DNA from: Pelagibacteraceae bacterium AG-439-F23 | GTDB lineage: Bacteria > Pseudomonadota > Alphaproteobacteria > Pelagibacterales > Pelagibacteraceae | Direction of reading: 5' to 3' | NCBI GenBank assembly: GCA_003212415.1 | Contig: QCPT01000002.1 | Coordinates: 37,055-101,054, forward strand | Length of the DNA: 64,000 nucleotides | Part shown: positions 21,416-33,945 of the stretch, one piece after another | How positions within the stretch are numbered: position 1 is the stretch's first letter | How the letters are laid out: every line of letters begins with the position of its first letter | Notes under the pieces: generated by a model | What the model saw: the letters and a program-made list of their open reading frames with translations, nothing else | The model's database searches: none | Told to the model about the DNA's origin: nothing | Program-made: the position numbers and the translations under genes

Positions 21416-21829
21416 ATGCGTTCTAGCACAGAATATATTGAAAAACTAAGAAAATCAGGCTTAAGACCAACCAAGCAAAGGATTACAATTTGTGAGCTTT
21501 TGTTTAATACTGATAAAACATTTCATTTTACAATCAATGATTTAACTAAAATTATAGAATTTAATTCTAACCAAAAAATTTCCTTAGCAACAGTTTATAA
21601 TACAATTCACGCATTTCAAAAAAAAGGATATCTTAAAGAAATAGCAATTAATTCAAGTCAAACTTATTTTGACACAAACATATCTGCTCACCATCACTTC
21701 TTTGATGAAAAAGAAAAAAAACTAATCGATTTAGAAGATGAAGATGTTTACCCAATCAAAATAAAAAAAACTATCCCAGGGAAAAAAATCAAATCAGTCG
21801 AAGTTCTTGTAAAAATCGATAAAATTTAA
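21416..21829 (+). CDS. irr: Irr/PerR-type Fur-family regulator
   Basis: LRKSGLRPTKQRITICELLF, SLATVYNTIHAFQKKGYL, SAHHHFFDE; divergent from fabA (irr next to fabA-fabB-fabI is a known alphaproteobacterial arrangement) and upstream of katG. Confidence 0.85.
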   Translation: MRSSTEYIEKLRKSGLRPTKQRITICELLFNTDKTFHFTINDLTKIIEFNSNQKISLATVYNTIHAFQKKGYLKEIAINSSQTYFDTNISAHHHFFDEKEKKLIDLEDEDVYPIKIKKTIPGKKIKSVEVLVKIDKI

Positions 21830-21832
21830 TAA

Positions 21833-21849
21833 TTTAGAAATATTCTAAA
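21833..21849. promoter_or_regulatory. ICE/Irr-box-like palindrome upstream of katG
   Basis: TTTAGAA-ATA-TTCTAAA, perfect 7+7 inverted repeat just 5' of TTGACA at 21853-21858. Confidence 0.8.
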
Positions 21850-21852
21850 CTG

Positions 21853-21879
21853 TTGACATTACTTTAGAATAATTATAAA
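21853..21879 (+). promoter_or_regulatory. Putative katG promoter (-35 TTGACA, -10 TATAAA)
   Basis: TTGACA 21853-21858 and TATAAA 21874-21879; spacer of 15 nt is shorter than ideal. Confidence 0.5.
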
Positions 21880-21888
21880 ATTGGTTAA

Positions 21889-24531
<2,643 letters not shown>

Positions 24532-24547
<16 letters not shown>

Positions 24548-25290
24548 ATACAGTTTTTTCTTTTTTTAAATAAAACTTTTTTAAAGTTTAAGTTCAAAAG
24601 ATCTAAAATTAATATATTTGATTTTAAATCTTTTCCTATATTTAATATTTTTTTTAAAACTTCGTTAGCTTGTATTGCCCCTATAATATTAGCTGTAGAT
24701 CCCAAGATTCCTTCAGATTCACAATTCAACATATCATCAGATGGTTCTGATTGATAAAAACACTTTAAACAAGGGGTTTTTCTTGAATTAAAATCAAAAG
24801 AAAAAACATGACCATCAAACTTACTAATTGCTCCAACAATTAATATTTTTTTTAATTTTAATGAAAATTTATTTAATAAAAATTTAGTTTTAAAATTATC
24901 GCTTCCGTCAACTATTATATCATATTTATTTATAATATTATTTAAATTTTTGTTATTTGCTTTTTTATTATAAATTTTAATTTCAACTTCTTTATTAATT
25001 GAATTTAATATTTTTTTAACTACATCTACTTTGAATTTATTTACATCTTTAGTTGTATAAAGAGTTTGTCTATGAATATTAGATAGGCTTATTTTATCGT
25101 AATCTATAATACCTATTTTACCTATTCCTGATCTTGCCAATAAATCAGCTACTGGACATCCTAGTCCGCCAACTCCAACTATCAATACTTTAGAATTAAG
25201 AATTTTTTTTTGTCCAATTGTTCCAATATTTTTTAATATTATTTGGCGTGAATATCTTGTTAAAGAATTTTTATTCAGATTTTTTTTCAT
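24532..25290 (-). CDS. HesA/MoeB/ThiF family adenylyltransferase
   Basis: RYSRQIILKNIGTIGQKKILNSKVLIVGVGGLGCPVADLLARSGIG, SNIHRQTLY, CLKCFY zinc motif. Confidence 0.93.
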
Positions 25291-25724
25291 TTACCAGTTG
25301 ATCCAAAACCTCCTGGTCCTCTTAAAGTTTTTGGTAAATCTTCAACTTCTTCAAATTCAGCTTTTATTATTGGCATTAATATCATTTGAGCAACTCTATC
25401 ATTATTATTTATAATAAATTCTTCTTTTCCATGATTGAATAAAATAATTTTTATTTCCCCTCTATAATCACTATCGATTGTTCCAGGCGTATTTAAAACA
25501 CTTATGTTGGATTTAGCCGCAAGGCCTGATCTTGGTCTAATTTGAACTTCTGTGTCTTCGGGAATTGCGATTGATATTCCAGTTGGAATTAATGCAGACT
25601 GATGTGGTTTAATATTAATTGGTTTTTCTATAAATGCCATTAAATCCATACCGGAAGATCCATCAGTTTTGTACTTTGGAAGTTGGACTTTAGAATTAAG
25701 TTTATTAATTAAAACTTTGACCAT
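25287..25724 (-). CDS. dut: dUTP diphosphatase
   Basis: GSSGMDLMA, RPRSGLAAK, GTIDSDYRGEI, RVAQMIL, GPGGFGSTGK. Confidence 0.97.
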   Translation of the reverse strand: MVKVLINKLNSKVQLPKYKTDGSSGMDLMAFIEKPINIKPHQSALIPTGISIAIPEDTEVQIRPRSGLAAKSNISVLNTPGTIDSDYRGEIKIILFNHGKEEFIINNNDRVAQMILMPIIKAEFEEVEDLPKTLRGPGGFGSTGK

Positions 25725-25728
25725 TAAA

Positions 25729-26928
25729 TTAGTTCAAATTTTCTATTACTCTATTAACAAGTTCTGACGCAACTAATGATTTACTCATTTTTTTAAGATT
25801 TTCATTTTTTTTATCTTTATAAAAAATTGAAATTTGATTTTCATTTGAATCAAATCCTATTGAATTGTCAGATACATCATTAGCTACTATCCAATCACAG
25901 TTTTTTTCTTCTAATTTCTTTAATGAGTTTTTTACTAAGTTATTAGTTTCTGCCGCAAACCCAATGGTTAATTTAGGTCTTAAAGAATTGTGTTTAGAAA
26001 TATTTGCAAGAATATCAATATTTTTTTCTAAAGATAAATTAAGATTTTCCTTCTTTTTTATTTTTTTGTTTTCATAATTAATAATTTTGTAGTCAGCCAC
26101 TGCAGCTGTAAATACTGCAACATCCGCTGGCAAGTTATTTATCGTTTGTTCAAACATTTCTTTAGCTGTATCTACTTTAATAAAGTTTAATCCAGATATT
26201 GGATCTAAATTAGTTTGTCCAGAAATAAGAGTTGTTTCAAAACCGTTATCTCTAAACGATTTTGCGATTTCGTATCCTTGTTTTCCGCTAGATTTATTAG
26301 TTATAAATCTAACCGGATCTATGTATTCTCGAGTTGGTCCGGCAGTTACTATAGCTTTATATTTTTTATTTTTTTTTCTATTATTAAAATATATTTCAAT
26401 TTGTTTTATTATTTCATTTGGTTCTGTCATTTTTCCTTTGCCAAATTCTCCACAAGCCATATCCCCTATTTCAGGACCAATTATTTTGTATCCAAAATTT
26501 TTTAATTTATCTATATTTTCTTTAGTTGATGGATGTTCCCACATTCTGACATTCATTGCGGGAGCTAAATAAATTTCTTTATCTGATGCCAATATTACGG
26601 TTGAAGCAAGATCATCTGATGAACCTGTGCTTAATTTTGAAATAGTGTTTGCCGTTATAGGAGCTACTAAAATTAGATCGGCCCATCTTGATAAAGAAAT
26701 ATGATCCATTTCCGATTCATTTTCAACACTAAAAATATCATCATAGACTTTTTCATGTGAAAGAGACGATATAGATAGAGGTGTTACAAATTCTTTAGCA
26801 CTTTTTGTTAATATTGTTTTTACTTGAACATTACTCTTTTTTAAAATTCTAATAATCTCTAAACTTTTATATGCAGATATTCCTCCACATATAATCAATA
26901 GAATTTTCTTATTTGATAAATTAATCAT
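25729..26928 (-). CDS. coaBC: Bifunctional phosphopantothenoylcysteine decarboxylase/phosphopantothenate-cysteine ligase
   Basis: CGGISAYKSLEIIR, APAMNVRMWEHPST, TAGPTREYIDPVRFITNKSSGKQGYEIA. Confidence 0.96.
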   Translation of the reverse strand: MINLSNKKILLIICGGISAYKSLEIIRILKKSNVQVKTILTKSAKEFVTPLSISSLSHEKVYDDIFSVENESEMDHISLSRWADLILVAPITANTISKLSTGSSDDLASTVILASDKEIYLAPAMNVRMWEHPSTKENIDKLKNFGYKIIGPEIGDMACGEFGKGKMTEPNEIIKQIEIYFNNRKKNKKYKAIVTAGPTREYIDPVRFITNKSSGKQGYEIAKSFRDNGFETTLISGQTNLDPISGLNFIKVDTAKEMFEQTINNLPADVAVFTAAVADYKIINYENKKIKKKENLNLSLEKNIDILANISKHNSLRPKLTIGFAAETNNLVKNSLKKLEEKNCDWIVANDVSDNSIGFDSNENQISIFYKDKKNENLKKMSKSLVASELVNRVIENLN

Positions 26929-26936
26929 CGTGCGAA

Positions 26937-28505
26937 TTAAAATACTAATAAACCTGCAATTACAAGCAATAATAAACCAATAATAGTTTGATTTCTAAAT
27001 GTAATCATTTCTGATTTTTTAAGATTTAGTTCATTAAAAGAATTTGAGTTTTGTGGAATTTGACCGCTTGCTAAGAAAGTTAAAGCTTGATTAGCTTTAT
27101 TCATAATTTCAGGCAAATTAGGTAATTTTTTTATAGCATCAACAGAATCTTTTAATGTCTCATTAATTGAATTTATTGGGTCTTTAGTTTCAGTTAACCA
27201 TTTTTCTAATACAGGTTTTGAAGTTTCCCAAATGTTAGTTTCAGGATTTAATTTTCTTGCTACTCCTTCCACAACAACCATGGTTTTTTGTAACATCAAT
27301 AACTGAGGCTGAGTTTGCATATTAAATTTTTCTGTAACGTCAAAAAGTTGTTTAAGAAGTTTTCCTCCAGAAATATCTTTAACTGATTGACCAAAAATTG
27401 GTTCTCCAATAGATCTGAGTGCTTGTGCCAAATCATTAACAGGAACTTCTTTTGGTACTAAACCTGCAGATAGATGAACTTCGGCTACTTTTTTATAGTC
27501 TCTTTGAATAAACCCAAATAATATTTCAGCTAAGAATCTTTGACTTAATTTATCTAATCTTCCCATAATTCCAAAATCTATAGGTACAATTTGACCATTA
27601 TTATCTATAAATATGTTTCCTTGGTGCATATCAGCATGAAAAAATCCATCTCTTATAGCATGTCTTAAAAAATGTTGAATTATGTCTGAAGCTATTTTTT
27701 TTGTATCTATGTTTCTGTTTAATAACTCTTCATTTTCTCTAATTGAAATTCCATCAATCCAATCAAGTGTCATTACATTTTCACTAGTAAAATTCCAATA
27801 AATTTTTGGAACATTAAATCCTGAATCATTTTTTGTATTATCGGCATATTCATTTGCTGCAGCTGCTTCAAATCTTAGATCCATTTCAAGATTTGTGATT
27901 TCTTTTAATAAAAAAACAACTTCTACTAATTTTAATCTTTTTGTTTTTTTAATAAATGACTCAATAAGAAAAGCCAAAAGCATAAGTGCATCAATTTCTT
28001 CATTAAAAATTTTTTTTATATTTGGTCTTAATATTTTTATAGCGACATCTTTTATCACTCCACTCTCATTAATTTGAGCTTTATGAACTTGAGCTATTGA
28101 TGCAGCGGCAATTGGTTCGCTTAAATTAATAATTGAATTAAACATTTCATTTCCCAAATCTTTTTTTATCATTTCTTTTGCTTCAGATAATGGAAATGGT
28201 GGAAGTTTATCTTGAAGGGTTTCTAATTGTTTTGACAATTCTTCTCCGATAATATCAGGCCGAGTAGCCAAAAATTGCCCAAGTTTAATGAAAGTTGTTC
28301 CCATTAATTGTAATGAAGTAGAAAGTTTTTTATTTTCATTTTCTATTTGATTAACCTTATTATTGTTTGAAAATGAAAATCCAATTATTTTAAAAAGAAT
28401 TTTAATTGCTAATGGAGGTTCGTTAAATTTTGTAGCTATTGCCAAAGCGTCTGATTTTGCTAGTTTTCTTCCTAATCTAAATAATATAAATAATTTTTTA
28501 ATCAT
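26937..28505 (-). CDS. ubiB: UbiB/AarF/ABC1 family protein (ubiquinone biosynthesis)
   Basis: KLGQFLATRPDIIGEELSKQLETLQDKLPPFP, AAASIAQVHKA, HADMHQGNIFID. Confidence 0.95.
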   Translation of the reverse strand: MIKKLFILFRLGRKLAKSDALAIATKFNEPPLAIKILFKIIGFSFSNNNKVNQIENENKKLSTSLQLMGTTFIKLGQFLATRPDIIGEELSKQLETLQDKLPPFPLSEAKEMIKKDLGNEMFNSIINLSEPIAAASIAQVHKAQINESGVIKDVAIKILRPNIKKIFNEEIDALMLLAFLIESFIKKTKRLKLVEVVFLLKEITNLEMDLRFEAAAANEYADNTKNDSGFNVPKIYWNFTSENVMTLDWIDGISIRENEELLNRNIDTKKIASDIIQHFLRHAIRDGFFHADMHQGNIFIDNNGQIVPIDFGIMGRLDKLSQRFLAEILFGFIQRDYKKVAEVHLSAGLVPKEVPVNDLAQALRSIGEPIFGQSVKDISGGKLLKQLFDVTEKFNMQTQPQLLMLQKTMVVVEGVARKLNPETNIWETSKPVLEKWLTETKDPINSINETLKDSVDAIKKLPNLPEIMNKANQALTFLASGQIPQNSNSFNELNLKKSEMITFRNQTIIGLLLLVIAGLLVF

Positions 28506-29209
28506 TGTATCTTCCAGCCAGAATGAATTGCGACTATCCCTCCAGATAAATTTCTATAATTGCAATTTTGAAAATTATTCTTTTCCATTAAATCAATTAG
28601 TTCATCTTGATTTATAAATTCATTTATACTTTTAGTAAGATATTCATATGGCTCCTTTTCCCCAGCTACAGCTTTACCTATGTATGGAATTATTTTTGAA
28701 TATCGTTTATATAAAAATTCTAAATTTGAGTTTTGTATTTTAGAAAATTCTAGGCAGAAATATCTACCACCTGGTTTTAGAATTCTGTAAGCTTCAGATA
28801 AAGATTTAGTTAAGCTTTTAGTATTTCTTAGCCCAAAACTAATAGTGTAATAATCGCATGAATTTTCTTTTAAAGATAATTTTTCTGCGGAATTAACTAT
28901 CCATTTTATATTTTTATAGTTTTTAAGCTTATTTTTCCCTTTTTCGATCATACTTTTATTTGGATCTATACAAAATATTTCATTATCCTTATTTGTAAAA
29001 TCTAAAAATAATTTACCAATATCTCCTGTTCCACAAGCTACATCTGCAAGTATTTTATTAGAAGAAGGATTCATCCAAGTTAAAAGGTTTTTCTTCCAAA
29101 TTCTATGAATTCCGAAAGACATAAAATCATTCATAAGATCATATTTATCATAGACCTTGTTGAATACATTTTCTACTAGCCCTTCTTTATTTTGAAGATA
29201 TTGTTTCAT
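28502..29209 (-). CDS. ubiE: Ubiquinone/menaquinone biosynthesis C-methyltransferase
   Basis: VFNKVYDKYDLMNDFMSFGIHRIWK, ADVACGTGDIG, ISFGLRNTKSLTKSLSEAYRILKPGGRYFCLEFSK. Confidence 0.96.
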   Translation of the reverse strand: MKQYLQNKEGLVENVFNKVYDKYDLMNDFMSFGIHRIWKKNLLTWMNPSSNKILADVACGTGDIGKLFLDFTNKDNEIFCIDPNKSMIEKGKNKLKNYKNIKWIVNSAEKLSLKENSCDYYTISFGLRNTKSLTKSLSEAYRILKPGGRYFCLEFSKIQNSNLEFLYKRYSKIIPYIGKAVAGEKEPYEYLTKSINEFINQDELIDLMEKNNFQNCNYRNLSGGIVAIHSGWKIQ

Positions 29210-29242
29210 AAAAATAATTATTTAAGATTAATATAGTATTAA

Positions 29243-30106
29243 ATGCCAGAATTGCCAGAAGTAGAAATAGTTAGACAGTCTTTAGAAAAAAAAGTTAAAA
29301 ATAAGGTTATTCAAAAAGTTATAGTAAAAAATAGAAATTTAAGGTTTAAAATAAATTCAAAATTTAAGAGAAGGTTACATAAAAAAAAAATTAAAAAAAT
29401 CGATCGATTTTCTAAGTATTTAATAATTACATTTCAGGATGAATCTGGATTTATAATACATCTAGGGATGTCAGGAACTATTCATTTGCATGATATAAAT
29501 AAAAAAAATACTTTTACAAATACAAGTTTTTATCATTCTCCAATATTACCAAAGAAACACAATCATGTAGAAATTCAATTTAATAAAATAAATTTAATTT
29601 ATAATGATCCTAGAAGATTTGGATATTTTTTAACTTTTAATAATAAAATTGAGTTAAAAAAAAAATTTAGTCATTTTGGACCTGAACCTTTTTCTAACTC
29701 ATTTAATGCTGAGTACATAATCAAATATTTAAAAAAAAAGGAGAAAAATATTAAAAATTTTTTGTTAGATCAAAAGTTTGTTTCAGGAATAGGAAATATA
29801 TATGCAAGTGAAATATTGTTTTTTTCTAAAATTAATCCTTGTACAAAAGCAAAAAATTTAAAAAAAAAGGAGTGTAGAAAAATATTATTATATTCAAAGT
29901 TAGTTTTAAAAGAAGCTATAAAAAAAGGAGGATCAAGTATTCGAGATTTTAAAAATATAAATGGAAAAAAGGGAACTTTTCAAAAAGATTTTAAAGTTTA
30001 TCAAAGAGAAAACTTAAAATGTTCAAAACCTAAATGTAGTGGTATTATCAAAAAAAAAATTATATCAAACAGATCAAGTTTCTTTTGCAATTATTGCCAA
30101 AAATAA
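29243..30106 (+). CDS. mutM: Formamidopyrimidine-DNA glycosylase
   Basis: MPELPEVEIVRQSLE N-terminus, HLGMSG, NIYASEILF, C-terminal CSKPKCSG..FFCNYCQK zinc finger. Confidence 0.97.
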   Translation: MPELPEVEIVRQSLEKKVKNKVIQKVIVKNRNLRFKINSKFKRRLHKKKIKKIDRFSKYLIITFQDESGFIIHLGMSGTIHLHDINKKNTFTNTSFYHSPILPKKHNHVEIQFNKINLIYNDPRRFGYFLTFNNKIELKKKFSHFGPEPFSNSFNAEYIIKYLKKKEKNIKNFLLDQKFVSGIGNIYASEILFFSKINPCTKAKNLKKKECRKILLYSKLVLKEAIKKGGSSIRDFKNINGKKGTFQKDFKVYQRENLKCSKPKCSGIIKKKIISNRSSFFCNYCQK

Positions 30107-30118
30107 AAAATTATTCTA

Positions 30119-30149
30119 TTGACCGTTATAAGTTCTCAATATATATAAT
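30119..30149 (+). promoter_or_regulatory. Putative rpsT promoter abutting the start codon
   Basis: TTGACC 30119-30124, TATATA/TATAAT 30142-30149, 7 nt before ATG 30157. Confidence 0.6.
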
Positions 30150-30156
30150 CGCGCTT

Positions 30157-30417
30157 ATGGCAAACACAAAATCAGCAATCAAAAGAGTCAGAAGAATTTC
30201 AAGACAAACTGTAGTAAATAAATCTAGGAAAAGTAAATTTAGATTATCATTAAAGAAAATGAATGCTCTTATAGATAAAAAAGATAAAAAAGAAGCTTTA
30301 GCATATTTACCAAAACTAAATTCTGAGTTAATGAAAATTGCAAAAACAGGTGTGATCAAAAAGCAAAATGCTTCTAGAAATGTTTCACGAATAACTAGAA
30401 AAATCAGCTCTCTTTAA
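30157..30417 (+). CDS. rpsT: 30S ribosomal protein S20
   Basis: MANTKSAIKRVRRISRQTVVNKSRKSKFR; start corrected from track position 30085 to the conserved MANTK Met. Confidence 0.96.
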   Translation: MANTKSAIKRVRRISRQTVVNKSRKSKFRLSLKKMNALIDKKDKKEALAYLPKLNSELMKIAKTGVIKKQNASRNVSRITRKISSL

Positions 30418-30508
30418 ACAACTTCAAGTAGTTAAAAAAATATATTTTTTTATTAATATTTTTATTAATAAAATTACAACCTTTAAGATATTTTAATATT
30501 ACTCATAA

Positions 30509-30581
30509 CTACATCTAATTTTTTTTTTTATAAAAGCACAAGATGTAGAAAAATTATTTTATAGTAAATTTAATTTTACTA
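30509..30581. repeat. Two inverted repeats in the rpsT-dnaA intergenic region
   Basis: CTACATCT(30509-30516)...AGATGTAG(30541-30548) and TAGTAAA(30562-30568)...TTTACTA(30575-30581). Confidence 0.7.
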
Positions 30582-30711
30582 ATTTTTTTTCTACTTAAGA
30601 TTTAAAAAAAATACAATTAAAAATTTATACAATCATAAATTTTATTTTTTTTTGTTTTTACAGATAAATTTATTGAAATAAATCACTATAAGTCTTAAGT
30701 GGGATTTCCTC

Positions 30712-32133
30712 ATGAAAAATAATTTACAAAATTCTAATATTTCAATTGAAAAAAAAATCGATTGGAAGTCAGTACAATCAACAATGAAAGAAAAACTTGG
30801 ACAGGATATTTATGAAAGTTGGTTAAAAAAAATTCAATTAATCGAAGAGTTTAATAATTATGTTTTGATATCTGTATCAACAAGATTTATAAGAGATTGG
30901 ATAACATCAAGATATTTAGATCAAATATTACAAATTATTAAAGAATATAAAAAAAATATTATAAGAATAGAATTTGTTATAGAGGATAAAAGCAATATAA
31001 AACATAAAGGTAATGAAGATAATTTAGATCAAAAAAATGAAAATTACACCAGTAACAATGTATCGTTTATTAAAGATTCTTTTCTTCAATATAATAGAAT
31101 TGATCCAAACAAAAATTTTGATAATTTTATAACTGGACATAGTAACAAGCTAGCTTTCGAAGCATCAAAGAAAGTTTCCCAAGATGTTTCACATTATAAT
31201 CCACTTTATCTCTATGGAGGTGTTGGTATGGGAAAAACACATTTATTAAATTCTATAGGTTTAAGTTTAAAGGAAAAGAATAAAGTAATGTTTATTTCAG
31301 CAGAAAGATTCATGTATCAATTTGTTAAATCAATTAAATCAAATGATATGGTTAAATTTAAAGAATATTTTAGAAATACTGACATATTATTAATTGATGA
31401 TATTCAATTTATGAATGGAAAAGAAGCAATGCAGGAAGAATTTTTTCACACTTTTAATGCATTAATAGAAAAAGGCTCTCAGGTAATAGTATCTGCTGAT
31501 AGACCACCAAATAAATTAACTAGGATACAGGAAAGAATAAAATCTAGATTTTCCGGAGGTTTGGTTGTTGATATCCAGAATGCTGATTATGAATTAAGAT
31601 ATAAAATCATTAAATCCAAAGTTGATGAGCTTGAATTATTTAATTCAAATCAGGTAAATATAACTAAGGAAATACAAGAGTTCATAAGCAATGAAGTTAG
31701 AACAAGTATTAGAGAATTAGTGGGAGCGCTAAATCGAATTGTTTCATTTTCAAGAATTTATAACAAGGTTCCAAGTATATCTGAAGTTAGAGTTATATTA
31801 AAAGATTTGCTAAATTTATCAGAAAATAAAGTTACGATTGATTTTATACAAACTATTGTATGTAAATTTTTTAAGATTAGTAAGAACGAAATGCTTTCAC
31901 CAAGACGTTCAAGATACCTTGTAAGACCAAGGCAAACAGCCATTTATTTATCTAAGATGCTAACTTCTAAATCGTTACCTGAAATAGGTAGAGCTTTTTC
32001 AAATAGAGATCATACTACCGTTATCCATTCGGTTAAAACAATTGATAAGCTAAGAAAAGAAGACAATGAGTTAAATATTAATATTGATAATTTAAAGAAC
32101 AAAATTTTATATAATCAAGAAAATGAAATTTAG
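30712..32133 (+). CDS. dnaA: Chromosomal replication initiator protein DnaA
   Basis: NPLYLYGGVGMGKTHLLNSIG, DILLIDDIQFMNGKEAMQEEFFHTFN, RPRQTAIYLSKMLTSKSLPEIGRAFSNRDHTTVIHSVKTI. Confidence 0.98.
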   Translation: MKNNLQNSNISIEKKIDWKSVQSTMKEKLGQDIYESWLKKIQLIEEFNNYVLISVSTRFIRDWITSRYLDQILQIIKEYKKNIIRIEFVIEDKSNIKHKGNEDNLDQKNENYTSNNVSFIKDSFLQYNRIDPNKNFDNFITGHSNKLAFEASKKVSQDVSHYNPLYLYGGVGMGKTHLLNSIGLSLKEKNKVMFISAERFMYQFVKSIKSNDMVKFKEYFRNTDILLIDDIQFMNGKEAMQEEFFHTFNALIEKGSQVIVSADRPPNKLTRIQERIKSRFSGGLVVDIQNADYELRYKIIKSKVDELELFNSNQVNITKEIQEFISNEVRTSIRELVGALNRIVSFSRIYNKVPSISEVRVILKDLLNLSENKVTIDFIQTIVCKFFKISKNEMLSPRRSRYLVRPRQTAIYLSKMLTSKSLPEIGRAFSNRDHTTVIHSVKTIDKLRKEDNELNINIDNLKNKILYNQENEI

Positions 32134-33235
32134 CATAAATCAGCAAGATCTTCAAAAATCGTTAAGTTACTGCCAAGGGGTTATTGAGAAAAGAAGTACA
32201 CTTCCAATTCTTTCTAATGTTTTATTAGATGTTAGTAACGGAAAATTAACAATTACAGCAACAGACTTAGATATAATTTTTATTCACCAAATATCAAATA
32301 TCGAAATATTAGAAGAAGGAAAGACAACAACTTCTTCTTCAATAATGTATGACATTGTAAGAAAATTTTCTTCAGGAAAAAAAATAAATTTTTCTAATCC
32401 AACTGACAACAAACTTCAACTGGAGTCCGAAAAATCTATTTTTAATTTAAATTGTATAAATGCCTCAGAATTTCCCTTAACTGATGAAAATTTTAATGAA
32501 AATGAATTTATAATTAAATCTAAAGAATTACTAAAATTATTAAATAAGTGCAAATTTTCAGTTTCAAATGACGAAACAAGACATTACTTAAGTGGAATTT
32601 TTTTTCATCAAACTCAAATTGAAGATAAAATATTTTTAACAGCTGCAGCTACTGATAGTCATAGAATGTCAATTTCAAAAATTAGACTAAAAAATAAAAT
32701 TGAATTTGAGCCGGTAATTCTTCCTAAAAAAACAATATTTCAATTATGCTCTATTCTTGAAGATTTTGATGGTGATATAAAAATTTCAAACATTAAATCA
32801 AAAATAAAGTTTGAGATAAATGATAGTATATTAATATCCAAATTAATTGATGGAAAATTTCCGAATTATGTTCAAGTTATTCCAAAAGAAAATCAAAAAA
32901 AACTAGAAATAGACTTAAAATTATTCTTAAACTCAGTTGATAGAGTTGCTTCAGTTTCTTTAGATAAAAAAGATGGAGTAAAATTTAGTCTTTCAAAAGA
33001 TATGCTTAACTTGTCAGTTAACAATGCAAATAGCGGAGATGGAAAAGAGAGTTTAAGTGTAAAATTTGATCATGAATTAGACATAAGTTTTAATTCTAGA
33101 TATTTAATTGATGTTGCATCACAGTTAGATGGTGAAAAAATTGAAATTTATTTAAAAGATACAGGATTGCCAGCTTTGATAAAAGATCCTTCTGATTTTG
33201 ATAGTATTTATGTAGTTATGCCAATGAAAGGCTAA
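32123..33235 (+). CDS. dnaN: DNA polymerase III subunit beta (sliding clamp)
   Basis: KRSTLPILSNVLLDVSNGKLTITATDLDI, ATDSHRMSISKIRL, ending YVVMPMKG; overlaps the dnaA 3' end. Confidence 0.96.
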   Translation: MKFSINQQDLQKSLSYCQGVIEKRSTLPILSNVLLDVSNGKLTITATDLDIIFIHQISNIEILEEGKTTTSSSIMYDIVRKFSSGKKINFSNPTDNKLQLESEKSIFNLNCINASEFPLTDENFNENEFIIKSKELLKLLNKCKFSVSNDETRHYLSGIFFHQTQIEDKIFLTAAATDSHRMSISKIRLKNKIEFEPVILPKKTIFQLCSILEDFDGDIKISNIKSKIKFEINDSILISKLIDGKFPNYVQVIPKENQKKLEIDLKLFLNSVDRVASVSLDKKDGVKFSLSKDMLNLSVNNANSGDGKESLSVKFDHELDISFNSRYLIDVASQLDGEKIEIYLKDTGLPALIKDPSDFDSIYVVMPMKG

Positions 33236-33933
33236 CTAATTATATCTAATTCAGAGTATATATTTTCTTCGATTGTTTTTATAAAATTACTAGAATCCAT
33301 CCCTGGATCAATTGGATTTAAAATTGAAATAGTTATAGATTTATTTAGTTTTAAAATATTATTTTTTTGCCATACTCGACCTGAATTAATTGCTACAGGC
33401 TGACATTTGATATTTAGCTCTTTGTAGATTCTACCAACACCTTTTTTAAATGGCTTTCTATCATCTGGAAGCACTCTAGTTGCTTGAGGAAAAATTAAAA
33501 TTGGTCTACTTGAATTATTAACTGAATTTTTGATTTTTTCTATAAGACCTAAATTATCTTTACTAATTTTATTTCTATTTACCGATATAGATCCTATTTT
33601 TTTTAAATACCAACCAAAAATAGGTATGTGTAATAGCTCGTTTTTCAATATAAATCTTGGAGAATTGAAAATTGTTTGCAAATAAAAAGTTTCAAACATT
33701 GATTGATGTGACGATGCAATGAAAAACTTTTCATTATTTATAATATTTTCTTTTCCTTTAATTATAATTTTTGTTGAAAGAAATATTCTTAAACAAATTC
33801 CAGACCAATAACCCATAACCTTACCCCCAAATAATACAATTTTTGATGGCATAAATAGAGACGGTAAAAATAGTATTGAAATAGAAATAATTCCTATGAA
33901 GAAAAAAAATAAAAATAAAAATTTTCTTATCAT
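33232..33933 (-). CDS. 1-acyl-sn-glycerol-3-phosphate acyltransferase (PlsC-like)
   Basis: ASSHQSMFETFYL (HX4D-type), FPQATRVLPDDRKPFKKGVG. Confidence 0.9.
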   Translation of the reverse strand: MIRKFLFLFFFFIGIISISILFLPSLFMPSKIVLFGGKVMGYWSGICLRIFLSTKIIIKGKENIINNEKFFIASSHQSMFETFYLQTIFNSPRFILKNELLHIPIFGWYLKKIGSISVNRNKISKDNLGLIEKIKNSVNNSSRPILIFPQATRVLPDDRKPFKKGVGRIYKELNIKCQPVAINSGRVWQKNNILKLNKSITISILNPIDPGMDSSNFIKTIEENIYSELDIIS

Positions 33934-33945
33934 TTTAACTAAAAG

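Noticed and set aside
28740-28757. TTTTAGAAAATTCTAGG, resembling the ICE/Irr box
   Set aside because: Inside ubiE coding sequence, wrong spacing (N2) and imperfect arms; likely chance.
30085-30156. Extended rpsT N-terminus (MQLLPKIKNYSIDRYKFSIYIIAL)
   Set aside because: S20 proteins start MANTKSA; the extension covers the mutM 3' end and the promoter.
30418-30711. Firm call of oriC
   Set aside because: No clustered canonical DnaA boxes recognised and whole-genome skew is unavailable; kept only as a hypothesis.
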